In this document: positions 1-9,623 of the stretch, piece by piece
Position numbering within the stretch: position 1 is the first letter of the stretch
Layout: every line of letters starts with the position of its first letter
NCBI RefSeq assembly: GCF_006517175.1
Contig: NZ_CP041186.1
Span: 6,909,074-6,973,073, forward strand
Direction of reading: 5' to 3'
DNA length: 64,000 bases
DNA from: Persicimonas caeni
GTDB taxonomy: Bacteria > Myxococcota_A > Bradymonadia > Bradymonadales > Bradymonadaceae
Position numbers and translations under genes: made by a program
The notes under the pieces: generated by a model
Told to the model about the DNA's origin: nothing
Database searches by the model: none
The model's input: the letters and a program-made list of their open reading frames with translations, nothing else

Positions 1-903
1 ATCGAAGAGTACGCCTACAAGCTCTTGGTCGCCCAACCGCTCGATTCGGTGCTCGAAAAGACCGACTCGCGCGACAAGGTCATCAAGCGGCTGGCCTACC
101 AGGCGCTGGGTGAGCGGGCGGTCAAGCAGGGCAAAGGCCGCAAGGTGTTCGACAAGCTGGTCCAAGGCGCAGACAGCCGCGATGCGGCCATCCGCGGCGC
201 CTCGGCGCAAGCCATCGGCGCGTTCGCCAACGACAAGGCGCTCGAGGTGCTCGAGAAGCTCGCCGACGACAAGAGCGCGGCGGTGCGTGCCGGCGTGGCT
301 CACGGTCTGGCGAATTACAAAGGCGGCGAGATGTTCGATACCCTCGCCGGATATCTCGACGACAAGTCGCCCGAGGTCGTCGCCGCGGCCATCGACGCGA
401 TGGCGCAGCGCCGCGAGGCGACCAAGTGGAACGAGATCAAGAAGCTGACCGAGGCGAAAGACCCCAGGGTGCGCGCGAATGCGCTCCGCGCCCTGAGCCA
501 GCTCGTGTCACGTGAAGACAAGACCGGCGTGCGTAACGTCATCAGCATGCTCAGCGGCTCGGTCTCCGACGACAACCGCGCCGTGCAGCTGACCGCGATT
601 CGCCAACTGGCGACCTTCAAAGATGGCAAGGCGACGACCGGTATCGCCATTCAGCTCAACGCCGCCGATCCGAACCTGCGCGTGGCGGCCATCGAAGCGC
701 TCGGCAAGACCGGTCACGAGAGCGCGACCGAGCTTGTGCTGAGCGTGCTCGAAGATCCCAACCCGGACATTCGACGCGCGGCGATCGTGGCGCTGGGGGA
801 GCTCGACGACAAGTCCGCCGAGTCGAACCTCGAGGCGCTGCTCGACAAAGAAGAAGATCCGGACCTCAAGAAACTGATCCAGAAGACGCTTCGCAAGATA
901 TGA
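1..903 (+). CDS. HEAT-repeat protein, 5'-truncated by window edge
   Basis: The reading frame is open from the first base, so the gene begins outside the window; the first visible in-frame start-type codon is TTG at 25. About 300 residues are visible. They consist of repeated ~30-residue helical units with recurring D-x-R-A-A-A-x-A-L patterns (for example near residues 65-80, 215-235 and 250-265), typical of HEAT/PBS-lyase-like repeats. Such repeats form alpha-solenoid scaffolds for protein binding; no catalytic motif is seen. The stop overlaps the start of the next gene (ATGA at 900-903), so the two are probably translationally coupled. The partner is unknown. Confidence 0.8.
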   Translation: MEEYAYKLLVAQPLDSVLEKTDSRDKVIKRLAYQALGERAVKQGKGRKVFDKLVQGADSRDAAIRGASAQAIGAFANDKALEVLEKLADDKSAAVRAGVAHGLANYKGGEMFDTLAGYLDDKSPEVVAAAIDAMAQRREATKWNEIKKLTEAKDPRVRANALRALSQLVSREDKTGVRNVISMLSGSVSDDNRAVQLTAIRQLATFKDGKATTGIAIQLNAADPNLRVAAIEALGKTGHESATELVLSVLEDPNPDIRRAAIVALGELDDKSAESNLEALLDKEEDPDLKKLIQKTLRKI

Positions 904-1649
904 GCGTGCTCGACGACGTCGCCAACTTGATCGGAGGCAGGTTTTCTCGACCTGGTGGAAAGGCTGTCGCGCCTGGCCACCAGACTTGGAAGGTCTGCCT
1001 CCTTTGCGTCGCCGTCTTGGTCGCCGCGGTCGGGTGCGAGCAGAAGACCGCCAAAACTCGGCCCGACCAGGCTCGGGCTGAGGCCAATGGTACCGAGAAG
1101 GGGGCCGACAAAGCGGCCAGCAAGTCGGGGCCGGAGGGAGTAGGCAAGAGTTGCGCGACCATCGAGGATTGCGACAGCTACTTGTCTTGCATCGAAGGCA
1201 GCTGTCAGGTGCCTCCGGCGGTGACCGGTCGGCATGAATCGGACACGCCTCGTGTTACCTTCATCGACGGCAACGGCGACGAGGTCGCCGAGTTCTACGT
1301 CGAGCTTGCGATTACCCCGGCCGAGCAGACCAAAGGTCTGATGTTTCGCCGCGAGATGAAAGACGACTGGGGCATGCTCTTCATCTATCCCGATGAGGCG
1401 CCTCGCAGTTTCTGGATGCAGAACACCTTCATCCCGCTCGACATGATCTTCATCGACGGTCGGGGGCGCGTCGTCAACATCATCGAGGCAGCCGAGCCGC
1501 TCACGCGCGTTCGGCGCCAATCGAAGGGACCGACGCGCTACGTTCTGGAGCTCGTCGCCGGTCGCGCCGCTGAGGTGGGCATCGAGCCGGGCCAGCAGTT
1601 GCAGCTCGACCATATCGACGAAAAGCACGCGCCCCGCGCGCCAAAATAG
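900..1649 (+). CDS. DUF192 domain lipoprotein
   Basis: Residues ~115-240 form a DUF192 domain: a segment containing TKGLMFRREM, then MLFIYPDEAPRSFWMQNT and a PLDMIFID stretch, all hallmarks of this small secreted or periplasmic beta-barrel family of unknown function. The N-terminus has a hydrophobic stretch ending in VAAVGC, a probable lipobox, so the mature protein should be a lipoprotein. The ~30 residues before the hydrophobic stretch suggest the true start may lie further in. A Cys-rich linker (CATIEDCDSYLSCIEGSC) precedes the domain. The ATG overlaps the upstream stop by four bases. The domain call is strong; the function is unknown. Confidence 0.82.
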   Translation: MSVLDDVANLIGGRFSRPGGKAVAPGHQTWKVCLLCVAVLVAAVGCEQKTAKTRPDQARAEANGTEKGADKAASKSGPEGVGKSCATIEDCDSYLSCIEGSCQVPPAVTGRHESDTPRVTFIDGNGDEVAEFYVELAITPAEQTKGLMFRREMKDDWGMLFIYPDEAPRSFWMQNTFIPLDMIFIDGRGRVVNIIEAAEPLTRVRRQSKGPTRYVLELVAGRAAEVGIEPGQQLQLDHIDEKHAPRAPK

Positions 1650-1666
1650 CCTCTTCGAGACTCTGG

Positions 1667-3979
1667 ATGCAGCCTGTCCGAACCTTTTTGTCCTGGCTCG
1701 CGCCGACGCACGTGTACGCCGCTGCGTTCATCATGACCGCGTTGGCAGGCGTCCTCTCCTGCTTTATCCCCCTGGTCAACCTGCTGGGCTACGAATCGGC
1801 GGCGGTCTTTGGCGTCCTCGGCGGTATCACGACCACCTTTCTGACACTGCACGCGGTCAACGGCGACGTCCTTCGCGCGCCGCTGGCTGACGAACGCGAC
1901 GTTTCTCCGACATCCGACTTCTTCGTGCTGTTGGTGCGCCACGAGCTTCTGCTCGTCGTGCCCGCGCTCCTCTTGAGCCTCAACGCGCTTCGGGTGGTCA
2001 ACTGCGCCTATGGCACCGGCGTGGGGTTTTGGCTGGCCATCGCCGTGCCTGCGATCTTTTTGGGGCAGACCATCGGCTGGCTCGTCGCCACGCTCCTGCC
2101 CGGGCGCGGGCGTCTGCAAATCGGGCTCTGTGTGATCGTCATCGTGGCGAGCGCGGCGACTCTGTTGGCGCATCTGGCCCTCCAGCCGCCCATCGTGGGA
2201 CATCAACTCTTCTTGGGCTACTTCAGCGGGTCGATTTACGACGAGGCGCTGTCGCTTCCGTCGAGCCTGCTTTGGTATCGCGCGATGAACATGGCCGCGG
2301 CGATCGTGGTCTTGGCTGCCATCGAGGTGGTGTGGCGGCGTCGGCAGGGGCGGCCCTCGCGCTGGGTCGCCATTTGGGTGCTTCTGGGGCTGGCCGCCTT
2401 TGGGTCGATCTGGGCGTATCGTCACGACCTCGGAATTCGAATTGATCGCGAGTATATCCAGGAACAACTCGGCGGTCGGCTCGAGACCGAGCACTTCGTG
2501 ATTCACTACCCGCAGACCGGCTACTTTTTGAAGAACAGGGAGCAGTTGGCCGAGGATCACGAGTTTCGGTATGCCGAGATGGCTGACTTCTTCGGCACTG
2601 ATCCGGCGACCGAGGGCAAGATACACAGCTACGTCTATCCCGACCGCGAGGTCAAAGGTCGGCTGATGGGCGGGCGGCGCACGCTTGTGGCCAAGTTGTG
2701 GCTCCACGAGATGCACATCACCTGGCGAGGCTACGGGGACCACAAACTCGCCCACGAATTGGCGCATATCTTCACCGAGCCGTTCGGCGCCGGGCCCCTC
2801 AAGCTGAGCATGCAGGCGGGGGTGGGCGTCAATATGGGGCTCGTCGAAGGGGCCGCCACCGCGGCCGATTGGCCCACTGAGGAACTCTCACCGCACCAGG
2901 CGAGCGCGGCGCTTCGGCGTCTGGAGCTCGCCCCGAGCATCAGCTACATCGTCGACGCGTCCGGTTTTTGGACGCAGTCTTCGGGGCGCGCCTACACACT
3001 GGTGGGATCATTTGTGCGGTTTCTGATCGACGAGTACGGCGTCGAGAAGTTCAAGAGGGCGTACCCGACCGGCGACTTTCAGCAGGCCTACGGCAAACCG
3101 GCCACCGAATTGGTCGGGGAGTGGGAGGCGTTCGTCGATAAACTCGAGTTGTCGGAGCACGAGATGGAGCTCGCGCGCTATCTGTTCGACCGGCCGACGA
3201 TTTTCGACAAGGTCTGCGCCCGCGAGATTGGTGAGCTCAAGCGCCAGGCGGGGCTGGCCGCGGGCGAGGGCAACGTGGGGATGGTGACTGAGACCTACGA
3301 GCAGATCATCAGCTTCGCCCCGCGCAACATCAATCACCGCATCGCCTATGCCCACGCGCTGACCCAGGCGAGAGAATACGAGCGTGCGCAGGAAGTCGTC
3401 GAGGAACTACTCGACGACGAGCAGGCCCCGGCAGTGCGCGCGCGCTTGCTCCACCTGCGAGGTGATCTCGCTTGGCGGCGTGGGAACACAGAGGTTGCCG
3501 AGGACGCCTATCGAGATTGTCTCGGCCTCGGGGTGCCCAGTGACTCCCGCAGACTGCTGGAGGTCAAGCTCGACGCGCTGTCGCGTGCTCCCGAAAGCGG
3601 GCGCGAGCAGGCTTTCGAATACCTGCTCGGCGAGGCGTCGAACGGGGTGTCGCTGTACTATCCCATGCACTGGCACCACCAACACGATGACGACGCTCTG
3701 GCCGCGTACTTGGTGGGGCGGCGTCTGTGGGCCGAGCAATTGTGGGAGCGCGCCATTCCGTACTTGGAGCAGGCCAACGCGGGGCTTACGGACGGGATAC
3801 TCTCCCAAGAGGCGCTTCGTATGCTCGGGGCGACGGCCTATTTTCTGGACCGACTCGATCAAGCCGAGCAGACCTTCGAGAAACTCCGCGCCAGCGAGCG
3901 CCCCGCCTATCGCGCCTCGGCGCGAGAGTGGCTTGCTCGGATTGCATGGAAGCGGGGGAATAGGATAGGAACGCAGTAG
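1667..3979 (+). CDS. Membrane protein with HExxH peptidase core and TPR-like C-terminus
   Basis: A 770-residue protein. Residues 1-255 contain six or seven hydrophobic segments. A soluble part follows with HELAH at 363-367 and a downstream GLVEGAATAADW segment whose Glu could be the third zinc ligand, the arrangement of gluzincin (peptidase MA-like) metallopeptidases. From about residue 520 onward there are helical pairs resembling TPRs. It starts 17 bp after the DUF192 gene and is probably in the same operon. A second protein with HExxH and TPRs is encoded 0.7 kb downstream (4662-7502). The substrate is unknown; that it is a metallopeptidase is inferred from the motif only. Confidence 0.72.
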   Translation: MQPVRTFLSWLAPTHVYAAAFIMTALAGVLSCFIPLVNLLGYESAAVFGVLGGITTTFLTLHAVNGDVLRAPLADERDVSPTSDFFVLLVRHELLLVVPALLLSLNALRVVNCAYGTGVGFWLAIAVPAIFLGQTIGWLVATLLPGRGRLQIGLCVIVIVASAATLLAHLALQPPIVGHQLFLGYFSGSIYDEALSLPSSLLWYRAMNMAAAIVVLAAIEVVWRRRQGRPSRWVAIWVLLGLAAFGSIWAYRHDLGIRIDREYIQEQLGGRLETEHFVIHYPQTGYFLKNREQLAEDHEFRYAEMADFFGTDPATEGKIHSYVYPDREVKGRLMGGRRTLVAKLWLHEMHITWRGYGDHKLAHELAHIFTEPFGAGPLKLSMQAGVGVNMGLVEGAATAADWPTEELSPHQASAALRRLELAPSISYIVDASGFWTQSSGRAYTLVGSFVRFLIDEYGVEKFKRAYPTGDFQQAYGKPATELVGEWEAFVDKLELSEHEMELARYLFDRPTIFDKVCAREIGELKRQAGLAAGEGNVGMVTETYEQIISFAPRNINHRIAYAHALTQAREYERAQEVVEELLDDEQAPAVRARLLHLRGDLAWRRGNTEVAEDAYRDCLGLGVPSDSRRLLEVKLDALSRAPESGREQAFEYLLGEASNGVSLYYPMHWHHQHDDDALAAYLVGRRLWAEQLWERAIPYLEQANAGLTDGILSQEALRMLGATAYFLDRLDQAEQTFEKLRASERPAYRASAREWLARIAWKRGNRIGTQ

Positions 3980-4059
3980 TGTTATCAGCCCACGCGTCCA
4001 ACAGTGGGAACTTCAAGGATTACCCGATGCGAGATGCTTTGCGAATGGAGAGTGGCTCA

Positions 4060-4593
4060 ATGGCTTTGATGCGACGATTTGTGGTGGTGTTCCTGGTCAG
4101 CCTGACCGCGCTGTCGAGCGTGGCCTGCGGCAGCGACTATATCCGCTCCGAGGAACTGTACGCCGACAATCCCGGCTTCAATATCGACGAAGAAGCCGAG
4201 ATCGCCGACACGACCACCAATCGGCAGGTCATCGACGTGCTGGTTCACTACCGCCAGGCGGTCGTCAACAAAGACTTCGGAGCGCTCAAGCGTCTCATCT
4301 CCGAGGACTACTACGACAACGCGGGCACCACCGACACGACCACCGACGACTATAGCGCCGAGCATCTCGGCGAGGTCTTCGAGATGATGGCCCAGCATGC
4401 CCAGGACATTAAGTACAACGTGCTGGTCCAAGGGGTCGAAGTGTCCAAAGATCGAGCCTTTATCGATTACAAGTACGACTACGCCTACCAGTACAAGGTG
4501 GGCGAAGACGTCGCCTGGGACGCCGGCGTCGATGTCAACCGCCTCGAGTTGATCCAAGAGGGCGGCAAGTGGAGAATCGTCTCCGGCCTGTGA
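4060..4593 (+). CDS. Small lipoprotein with NTF2-like domain
   Basis: The frame is open from a GTG at 3979, but ATG 4060 is preferred. It has GGAG nine bases upstream and begins a clean lipoprotein signal (MALMRRF, a hydrophobic core, then LSSVAC). The mature ~155 residues contain VLVHYRQAVVNKDFGALKRLISEDYYDN and end in a segment with LIQEGGKWRIVSGL. This is the typical opening helix and closing strand of NTF2/SnoaL-like cone folds. Such domains bind small ligands or act as accessory domains; no catalytic residue is evident. It lies between the two peptidase-like TPR genes on the same strand. Confidence 0.65.
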   Translation: MALMRRFVVVFLVSLTALSSVACGSDYIRSEELYADNPGFNIDEEAEIADTTTNRQVIDVLVHYRQAVVNKDFGALKRLISEDYYDNAGTTDTTTDDYSAEHLGEVFEMMAQHAQDIKYNVLVQGVEVSKDRAFIDYKYDYAYQYKVGEDVAWDAGVDVNRLELIQEGGKWRIVSGL

Positions 4594-4661
4594 GGCCCAG
4601 GGTAGTGTAGTTCCTGAGTCCAGGCAGCCGCTCGAATCCGCACCCCGGCCCGTAGCGACAA

Positions 4662-7502
4662 ATGCCAAATTCGACACGCCTGTCTCTCTCGCTGACCCCT
4701 GTCTCACTGACGGCTTCGGCGGCGCTATTGCTGACCCTTCTGGTGGCGCCGTCGGCCGGGGCGCAGACTCCCTCCGACAACGCAAAAGCTGACGCCGCCG
4801 GGCCAAGCCCGGTGGAAGCAGCCTTCGCCAAAGGGGACTACGAGCGCGCCGAGGAACTCTCCCTTCGCCACGACGATACCGCCTCGCTGCTGGTGCGTGC
4901 GCGCCTGGCCGAGTACGACGACAACCTCGATCTGGCGGCGCGGTTTGCCAAGTCGGCGTTCGAGCGAGGCGTCGAGCTCGAGGACAAGGCTCGCGCCAAG
5001 GCCGCCGTTGGGCGACTCCTCAAGGCGTCCGGCGAGTGGGACAAGGCGGAAACGGAGCTTCGCACCTACCTCAAAGAGCATCCCAAGGCGCATCCGGTGC
5101 GCCTCGAGCTCGGTCGACTTCTGCTCGATCGCGGCAAGAAGGCCGAGGGCAAAGCCGTCCTCGACCAGTTCTCACGATTTTTCAACAACGGTCTCTTGGA
5201 CACGCCCTTCGAGCTTCGGCTGCTCGGCGAGGCGATGTGGGAGCTCGACAGCTTCGACGACGCGCATTACGCCTTCGAGAAGATGTACGAGAAGGACGCC
5301 AAGTACGTCGACGGACTGGTCGCTTGGAGCGAGCTGCTGCTGTCGAAGTACAATATGGCCGACGCTCATCGCACCCTCAAGGAGGCGTTGGAGGTCAACG
5401 ATAAGCATCCCGGCGCGCTCGTGGCGATGGCGCGCTTGGAGATGCAGTCGAAGAATTATTTCGATGACGCGCGCGCCTATCTCGACCGCGCCGAAGAGGT
5501 CGCTCCGGGCGACCCGCGCATGCTGACGACGCGCGCCGAGCTGTCGATCTTCGACTCCGATTGCCCCGAGGCGACTCAGATCGCCGACGGCATTCTCCAG
5601 AAACGCCCCAAGTACCTCGACGCCTATGTCATCAAGGCCGCCTGCCGCTATCTCGACGATGACGAGGAAGGCTTCGAGAAGGTGAAAAAGCAGGCGCTGG
5701 CCATCAAGCCCGATTTCGCCGAGCTCTACACGTCGACGGCCGATTACGCCAAGCTGGTGCACCGCTACGTCGAGGTTGTCGAGCTCAATCGCCAGGCGCT
5801 CTCGTTGGAGACCGGCTACGCCCCGGCGCTCTTGGGCTTGGGGATCGGCTTGACGCGCATCGGCGAGGAGAACGAGGGCGCGCGCTATCTTCAAAGGGCA
5901 TTCAACGCCGACCCGTACAACTACCGCGCCTACAACATGGTCGAGTTGTACGAAAAGACGATGCCCAAGTACGACTTCACCGCCTACGGGAAGTTCAAGC
6001 TGCGCACCCATCGCAAGCAGACCGATCCCCTCAACGTCATGGTCCCGCCGCTGGTCGAAGAGGCGATGGCGACCTTCGAGAAGAAGTACGACTTCAAGGC
6101 CAAAGAGGGCTTGGCCGTCGAGATCTATCCCAACCCGGCCACCTTCGGCATCCGAAGCGTCGGTCTGCCGCATATCAGCCCGCATGGCATCTGCTTTGGA
6201 CGAGTGGTCATCATGCGAAGCCCCAGCGACGGCAACTTCAACTGGCGCCAGGTCATGTGGCACGAGATGGCTCACGTCTACCACATCCAGAAGGCCCAGT
6301 ACCGCGTGCCGCGTTGGTTCACCGAGGGGTTGGCCGAGTACGAGACCAACATCAAAGATCCTTCGTGGATCCGTCACCACGACCGCGAGATCGTGCTGAT
6401 GATGGACGAAAAGGACTTGCCCAGCGTGGTCGAGCTCGACAAGCGCTTCACCCAGGCGCGCTCCTACAAAGGGATCTTGCGTGCCTATCACCTGTCGAGC
6501 CTGGTCATCCACTTCGTCGTCGAGGAGTACGGTTTCGAGGCGATCAACAAGATGCTCGACGAGTTCCCTCAAAAGCGTGACACCGGCAAGGTGATCAAAG
6601 CTGCGCTGGGCGTCGACGTGGCGACCTTCGACAAGAATCTCGAGGCGTGGCTTCGCAAGCGCTATTCGAATTTCAAGAACCAGTTCGTCGTCAGCATCGA
6701 GGCGATCCCGGCGGTGCGTAAGCTCGAGAAGAAGTTGTCCGCCGAGCCCAAAAACGCCGCGCTCCGCGCCAAGTTGGCCGTGGCGTTGATGCGCGAGGGG
6801 AAGATGGACGATGCCAAGAGCTCCATCGACCACGCGCTGCGTCTCGACAAAGACGACGCTACGGTGCGTTATCTGGCTGCTGTGCTCGCGCTCAACGAGG
6901 GCAAGGCCCGAGACGCCTACAAGCACGGCGAGGCGATTCTCGACTCGTTCAAGGACGGCTACGAGCTTCGCGTGGCGTTGGGTCACACGGCGATGATGCT
7001 CGAGAAGCCCGAAGACGCTCGGGTTCATCTGGAGGCGGCGACGCAGCTATACGAGGATGGCACCGAGGCGTGGATGAACTTGCTCAAGCTCGCCGAGAGT
7101 CAGTCGGACGCCAAACTCGCCGAAAAGGCCGAGCGGCGCCTCTTCGAGCTCGACCAAAACAACCCGCTGGTCGCCCGGCAGCGCATGAAGCGCATGAGCG
7201 ACCAGGAGAAGTACGTGGCGGCCATGGAGGCTGCGGAGCGCTGGGTGGCGATTCAGCCGCTCGAGGCGCGCGCGCAGCGGGCCGTCGCCGAGTTGAGCCT
7301 CGAGCTCGATAATCCTGCGCGCGCGGTCGAAGCTTATGAAGTACTCGTACGCGCGCTCCCCGAGGAGAAGAAGGCAGTGTTGCTCGAAGCCGCCGAGGCG
7401 CTCGAGGCTGCTGGATTTGCTGACCAAGCCAAGAAGTTTTCTGAGCGTGCGGCCCAAGACGGGGTCGACAAGGCCGCGGTCGACGATACGCTCGCGAACT
7501 AG
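4662..7502 (+). CDS. Secreted TPR protein with peptidase MA-like (HExxH) domain
   Basis: A 946-residue protein with a signal peptide (Arg near the N-terminus, long Leu/Ala core, SAGAQ cleavage site around residue 35). Residues ~45-440 are tandem TPR-like helical pairs. A gluzincin-like domain follows with HEMAH at 534-538 and WFTEGLAEYE about 20 residues later, giving two His and a Glu as probable zinc ligands. A second TPR block runs from ~680 to the end. Export of an active zinc peptidase held between protein-binding arms is the likely role; the substrate is unknown. It differs from the 1667-3979 protein in having a signal peptide instead of a multi-pass membrane domain. Confidence 0.78.
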   Translation: MPNSTRLSLSLTPVSLTASAALLLTLLVAPSAGAQTPSDNAKADAAGPSPVEAAFAKGDYERAEELSLRHDDTASLLVRARLAEYDDNLDLAARFAKSAFERGVELEDKARAKAAVGRLLKASGEWDKAETELRTYLKEHPKAHPVRLELGRLLLDRGKKAEGKAVLDQFSRFFNNGLLDTPFELRLLGEAMWELDSFDDAHYAFEKMYEKDAKYVDGLVAWSELLLSKYNMADAHRTLKEALEVNDKHPGALVAMARLEMQSKNYFDDARAYLDRAEEVAPGDPRMLTTRAELSIFDSDCPEATQIADGILQKRPKYLDAYVIKAACRYLDDDEEGFEKVKKQALAIKPDFAELYTSTADYAKLVHRYVEVVELNRQALSLETGYAPALLGLGIGLTRIGEENEGARYLQRAFNADPYNYRAYNMVELYEKTMPKYDFTAYGKFKLRTHRKQTDPLNVMVPPLVEEAMATFEKKYDFKAKEGLAVEIYPNPATFGIRSVGLPHISPHGICFGRVVIMRSPSDGNFNWRQVMWHEMAHVYHIQKAQYRVPRWFTEGLAEYETNIKDPSWIRHHDREIVLMMDEKDLPSVVELDKRFTQARSYKGILRAYHLSSLVIHFVVEEYGFEAINKMLDEFPQKRDTGKVIKAALGVDVATFDKNLEAWLRKRYSNFKNQFVVSIEAIPAVRKLEKKLSAEPKNAALRAKLAVALMREGKMDDAKSSIDHALRLDKDDATVRYLAAVLALNEGKARDAYKHGEAILDSFKDGYELRVALGHTAMMLEKPEDARVHLEAATQLYEDGTEAWMNLLKLAESQSDAKLAEKAERRLFELDQNNPLVARQRMKRMSDQEKYVAAMEAAERWVAIQPLEARAQRAVAELSLELDNPARAVEAYEVLVRALPEEKKAVLLEAAEALEAAGFADQAKKFSERAAQDGVDKAAVDDTLAN

Positions 7503-7590
7503 ACTCGAGCACCCCGAAGTTTCCATTGACATCAGACAGGGCGGTGGGGACATTCGGGGTGTTCTGCGGACCCCCGGATACTCAGCCCAA

Positions 7591-8205
7591 ATGAGCACTG
7601 ACCGAGACCTTTCGACTGACGAGCTCGATGCTGCCACCGACGAAGAGCTCGTCGAGTGGGCGCAACAGGGCGAGTACGCCGCCTACGAGGAGATCGTGCG
7701 GCGCTACCAGGACAAGGCCTTTCGTCTGGCCTTCAGCCTGATGAAGAACGAGACCGACGCACAGGACGTGGTTCAAGAGGCCTTCTTGAACATGTACCGC
7801 AAGCTCGACACCTTCAAAGGCCAGTCGGCCTTCGGCAGTTGGATGTACCGGGTCGTGGTCAACGCCGCGCTGATGCGACTGCGCAAAAAGAAGCGTCGCA
7901 GCGAAGTGCCTGTGAGCGACGAGGAGACCGAGTTTCGCGAAGACGACTACTACGTCGCGTCGGTCCCCGAATGGCGTGTGCGAGCCGATGAGGCTGCCGA
8001 GAACCGTGAACTTCGCCAGAAGATCATCGAGGCCGTCGACGAACTCCCACCCAAATATCAGACGGTCTTTTTGCTCAAAGAGGTCGAGGGGCTTCCACTC
8101 AAAGAGATCGCGGACGTGCTCGACTTGTCGGTCGGGGGCGTCAAGAGTCGGCTGCACCGTGCCAGGCTGCACTTGCGCGCAACACTCGAGCCCTATTTGG
8201 CGTGA
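7591..8205 (+). CDS. RNA polymerase sigma factor, ECF (sigma-70 family)
   Basis: A 204-residue protein. Region 2 spans ~residues 35-105, with the DAQDVVQEAFLNMYRKLDTF segment and a W/F-rich stretch ending in a basic RLRKKKRR. An acidic linker follows, then region 4 (LPPKYQTVFLLKEVEGL and a helix-turn-helix with SVGGVKSRLHRAR). ATG 7591 is chosen because the in-frame extension upstream to 7336 overlaps the preceding gene and shows no family similarity. No anti-sigma factor is encoded next to it; the downstream gene dnaJ is convergent. The extracytoplasmic-function class is inferred from size and domain content. Confidence 0.9.
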   Translation: MSTDRDLSTDELDAATDEELVEWAQQGEYAAYEEIVRRYQDKAFRLAFSLMKNETDAQDVVQEAFLNMYRKLDTFKGQSAFGSWMYRVVVNAALMRLRKKKRRSEVPVSDEETEFREDDYYVASVPEWRVRADEAAENRELRQKIIEAVDELPPKYQTVFLLKEVEGLPLKEIADVLDLSVGGVKSRLHRARLHLRATLEPYLA

Positions 8206-8228
8206 GAAAGGTCTGGCGTGAGGGAAAG

Positions 8229-8267
8229 ACGGGCGTGAGAAGCGGTGCGTGGGTCAGCCCGTTTTTT
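8229..8267 (+). terminator. Possible intrinsic terminator after sigma factor gene
   Basis: ACGGGC (8229-8234) pairs with GCCCGT (8257-8262) and is followed by a run of T to 8267. The loop is long, and the element overlaps the end of the convergent dnaJ gene. It is therefore a moderate candidate. Confidence 0.4.
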
Positions 8268-9372
8268 CGGAAACCTCTTCCAGCTCGGCTTTGTCCTCAC
8301 CGAGCTCAATCCCTGAAAGACGCGCGTACTCCTCGAGGAGGCGTCGCTGCTCGTCGCTCAAATCCGTGGGGGTCGCAAGACGTGCGTGAACCAACAGGTT
8401 ACCGCGTCTGGACGAGCCGAGTTGTTGAATCCCCTCGTCTCGCAAAACCTTGGTGTCGCCGTACTGGGTACCCGGCTCGAACGTGACGCGCTTGGGCTCG
8501 CCCAGGGTGGGGACTTCGACTTCGCAACCGAGGGCGGCTTGAATGAAGGAGAGTTCGGCGGTGTAGTGCAGGTCGGCGCCATCGCGCTCGAAGACCTCGC
8601 TGGGCTCGACGTGCAGGAAGACGTACAGGTCGCCGCGTTCACCGCCGGCGCGGCCCGTCTCGCCCTCACCACGCAGCCGCAGACGCGTACCGCTACCGAC
8701 CCCGGCGGGCACCTTGACGCTGACCTCGCGTTCCTCTTCGACCACTCCCGTGCCCGAGCAGTCCTGGCACTCTTCTTCGATGAGCTCACCGGCGCCGTTG
8801 CACTGCGGGCAGGTCGACGACAGGGTGAAGAACCCCTGGGTGTGCTGGACCTGGCCCTGTCCGCCGCATGTCTCACAAGAGAGCGGCTCGGTGCCGGGCT
8901 CGGCGCCCGAACCCTCGCAGTGCGCGCACTCGCTGTGGCGAGGGATGACGATCGTCTTGGTGGTGCCGAAGGCGGCTTCCTCGAAGCTCAGTTCGAGGTC
9001 GTAGCGCAGGTCGGCGCCGCGACTCTGGCCGCCGCGGCCCGAGGTGCCCGAGCCAAAGCCGAACATGTCACCGAAGATGTCACCAAACTCGGCGAAGATG
9101 TCGTTGATATCGTGGAAGCCCGGTCCTCCGGGGCCGCCACCTTGGCCCGACAGGCCTTCGTGTCCGAAGCGGTCATAGATCTGGCGCTGCTCGGCGTCCG
9201 CCAACACCTCGTAGGCCTCGGCGGCCTCTTTGAAGTTGGCCTCGGCGTCGGGATCGTCGGGGTTGCGATCCGGGTGGAACTTCATCGCGAGCTTGCGGTA
9301 CGCTCGCTTGATTTCCGACTCGGATGCGTCTCGGGACACCCCGAGCACCTGATAGTAGTCGCGCTTCGTCAT
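8254..9372 (-). CDS. dnaJ: Chaperone DnaJ (class I Hsp40)
   Basis: A 372-residue protein of full family length. It has an N-terminal J domain with the HPD tripeptide (KFHPDRNPD) that stimulates DnaK ATPase, and a Gly/Phe-rich linker (residues ~75-115). Four CxxCxGxG-type zinc motifs follow between ~145 and 205 ([32 protein letters not shown]), then the C-terminal substrate-binding domains. It acts with DnaK and GrpE in cytoplasmic protein folding; neither partner is in the window. It is convergent with the sigma factor gene. No CIRCE-type inverted repeat was noticed upstream. Confidence 0.97.
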   Translation of the reverse strand: MTKRDYYQVLGVSRDASESEIKRAYRKLAMKFHPDRNPDDPDAEANFKEAAEAYEVLADAEQRQIYDRFGHEGLSGQGGGPGGPGFHDINDIFAEFGDIFGDMFGFGSGTSGRGGQSRGADLRYDLELSFEEAAFGTTKTIVIPRHSECAHCEGSGAEPGTEPLSCETCGGQGQVQHTQGFFTLSSTCPQCNGAGELIEEECQDCSGTGVVEEEREVSVKVPAGVGSGTRLRLRGEGETGRAGGERGDLYVFLHVEPSEVFERDGADLHYTAELSFIQAALGCEVEVPTLGEPKRVTFEPGTQYGDTKVLRDEGIQQLGSSRRGNLLVHARLATPTDLSDEQRRLLEEYARLSGIELGEDKAELEEVSEKTG

Positions 9373-9623
9373 GACAACCTGTCTCTAGAAACTCCTCATG
9401 CCGGCTCAACGCCCTGGAAGTCGCGAATCGTGCTGAAAGTCTAGGCACGCCGACATTCAGGTCAATGAGGGCCGCTCGAACAGCAGCAGCGGCCCGTCGA
9501 GCCGTACCTGGCGAGATCGCGGCGGTGTTGGCGGTGGCTGACTCTTGCCCCGAAAGGGCAGAGGGCAGACAAGGATAGTGTAGCCACCTGTGTGAGCCCG
9601 TAAAGGCCTGTGATGACGCGGTC

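Noticed and set aside
5172-7028. Minus-strand frame of 618 codons opposite the secreted TPR peptidase
   Set aside because: It is a shadow produced by high GC third positions; the plus frame has signal peptide, TPRs and HExxH.
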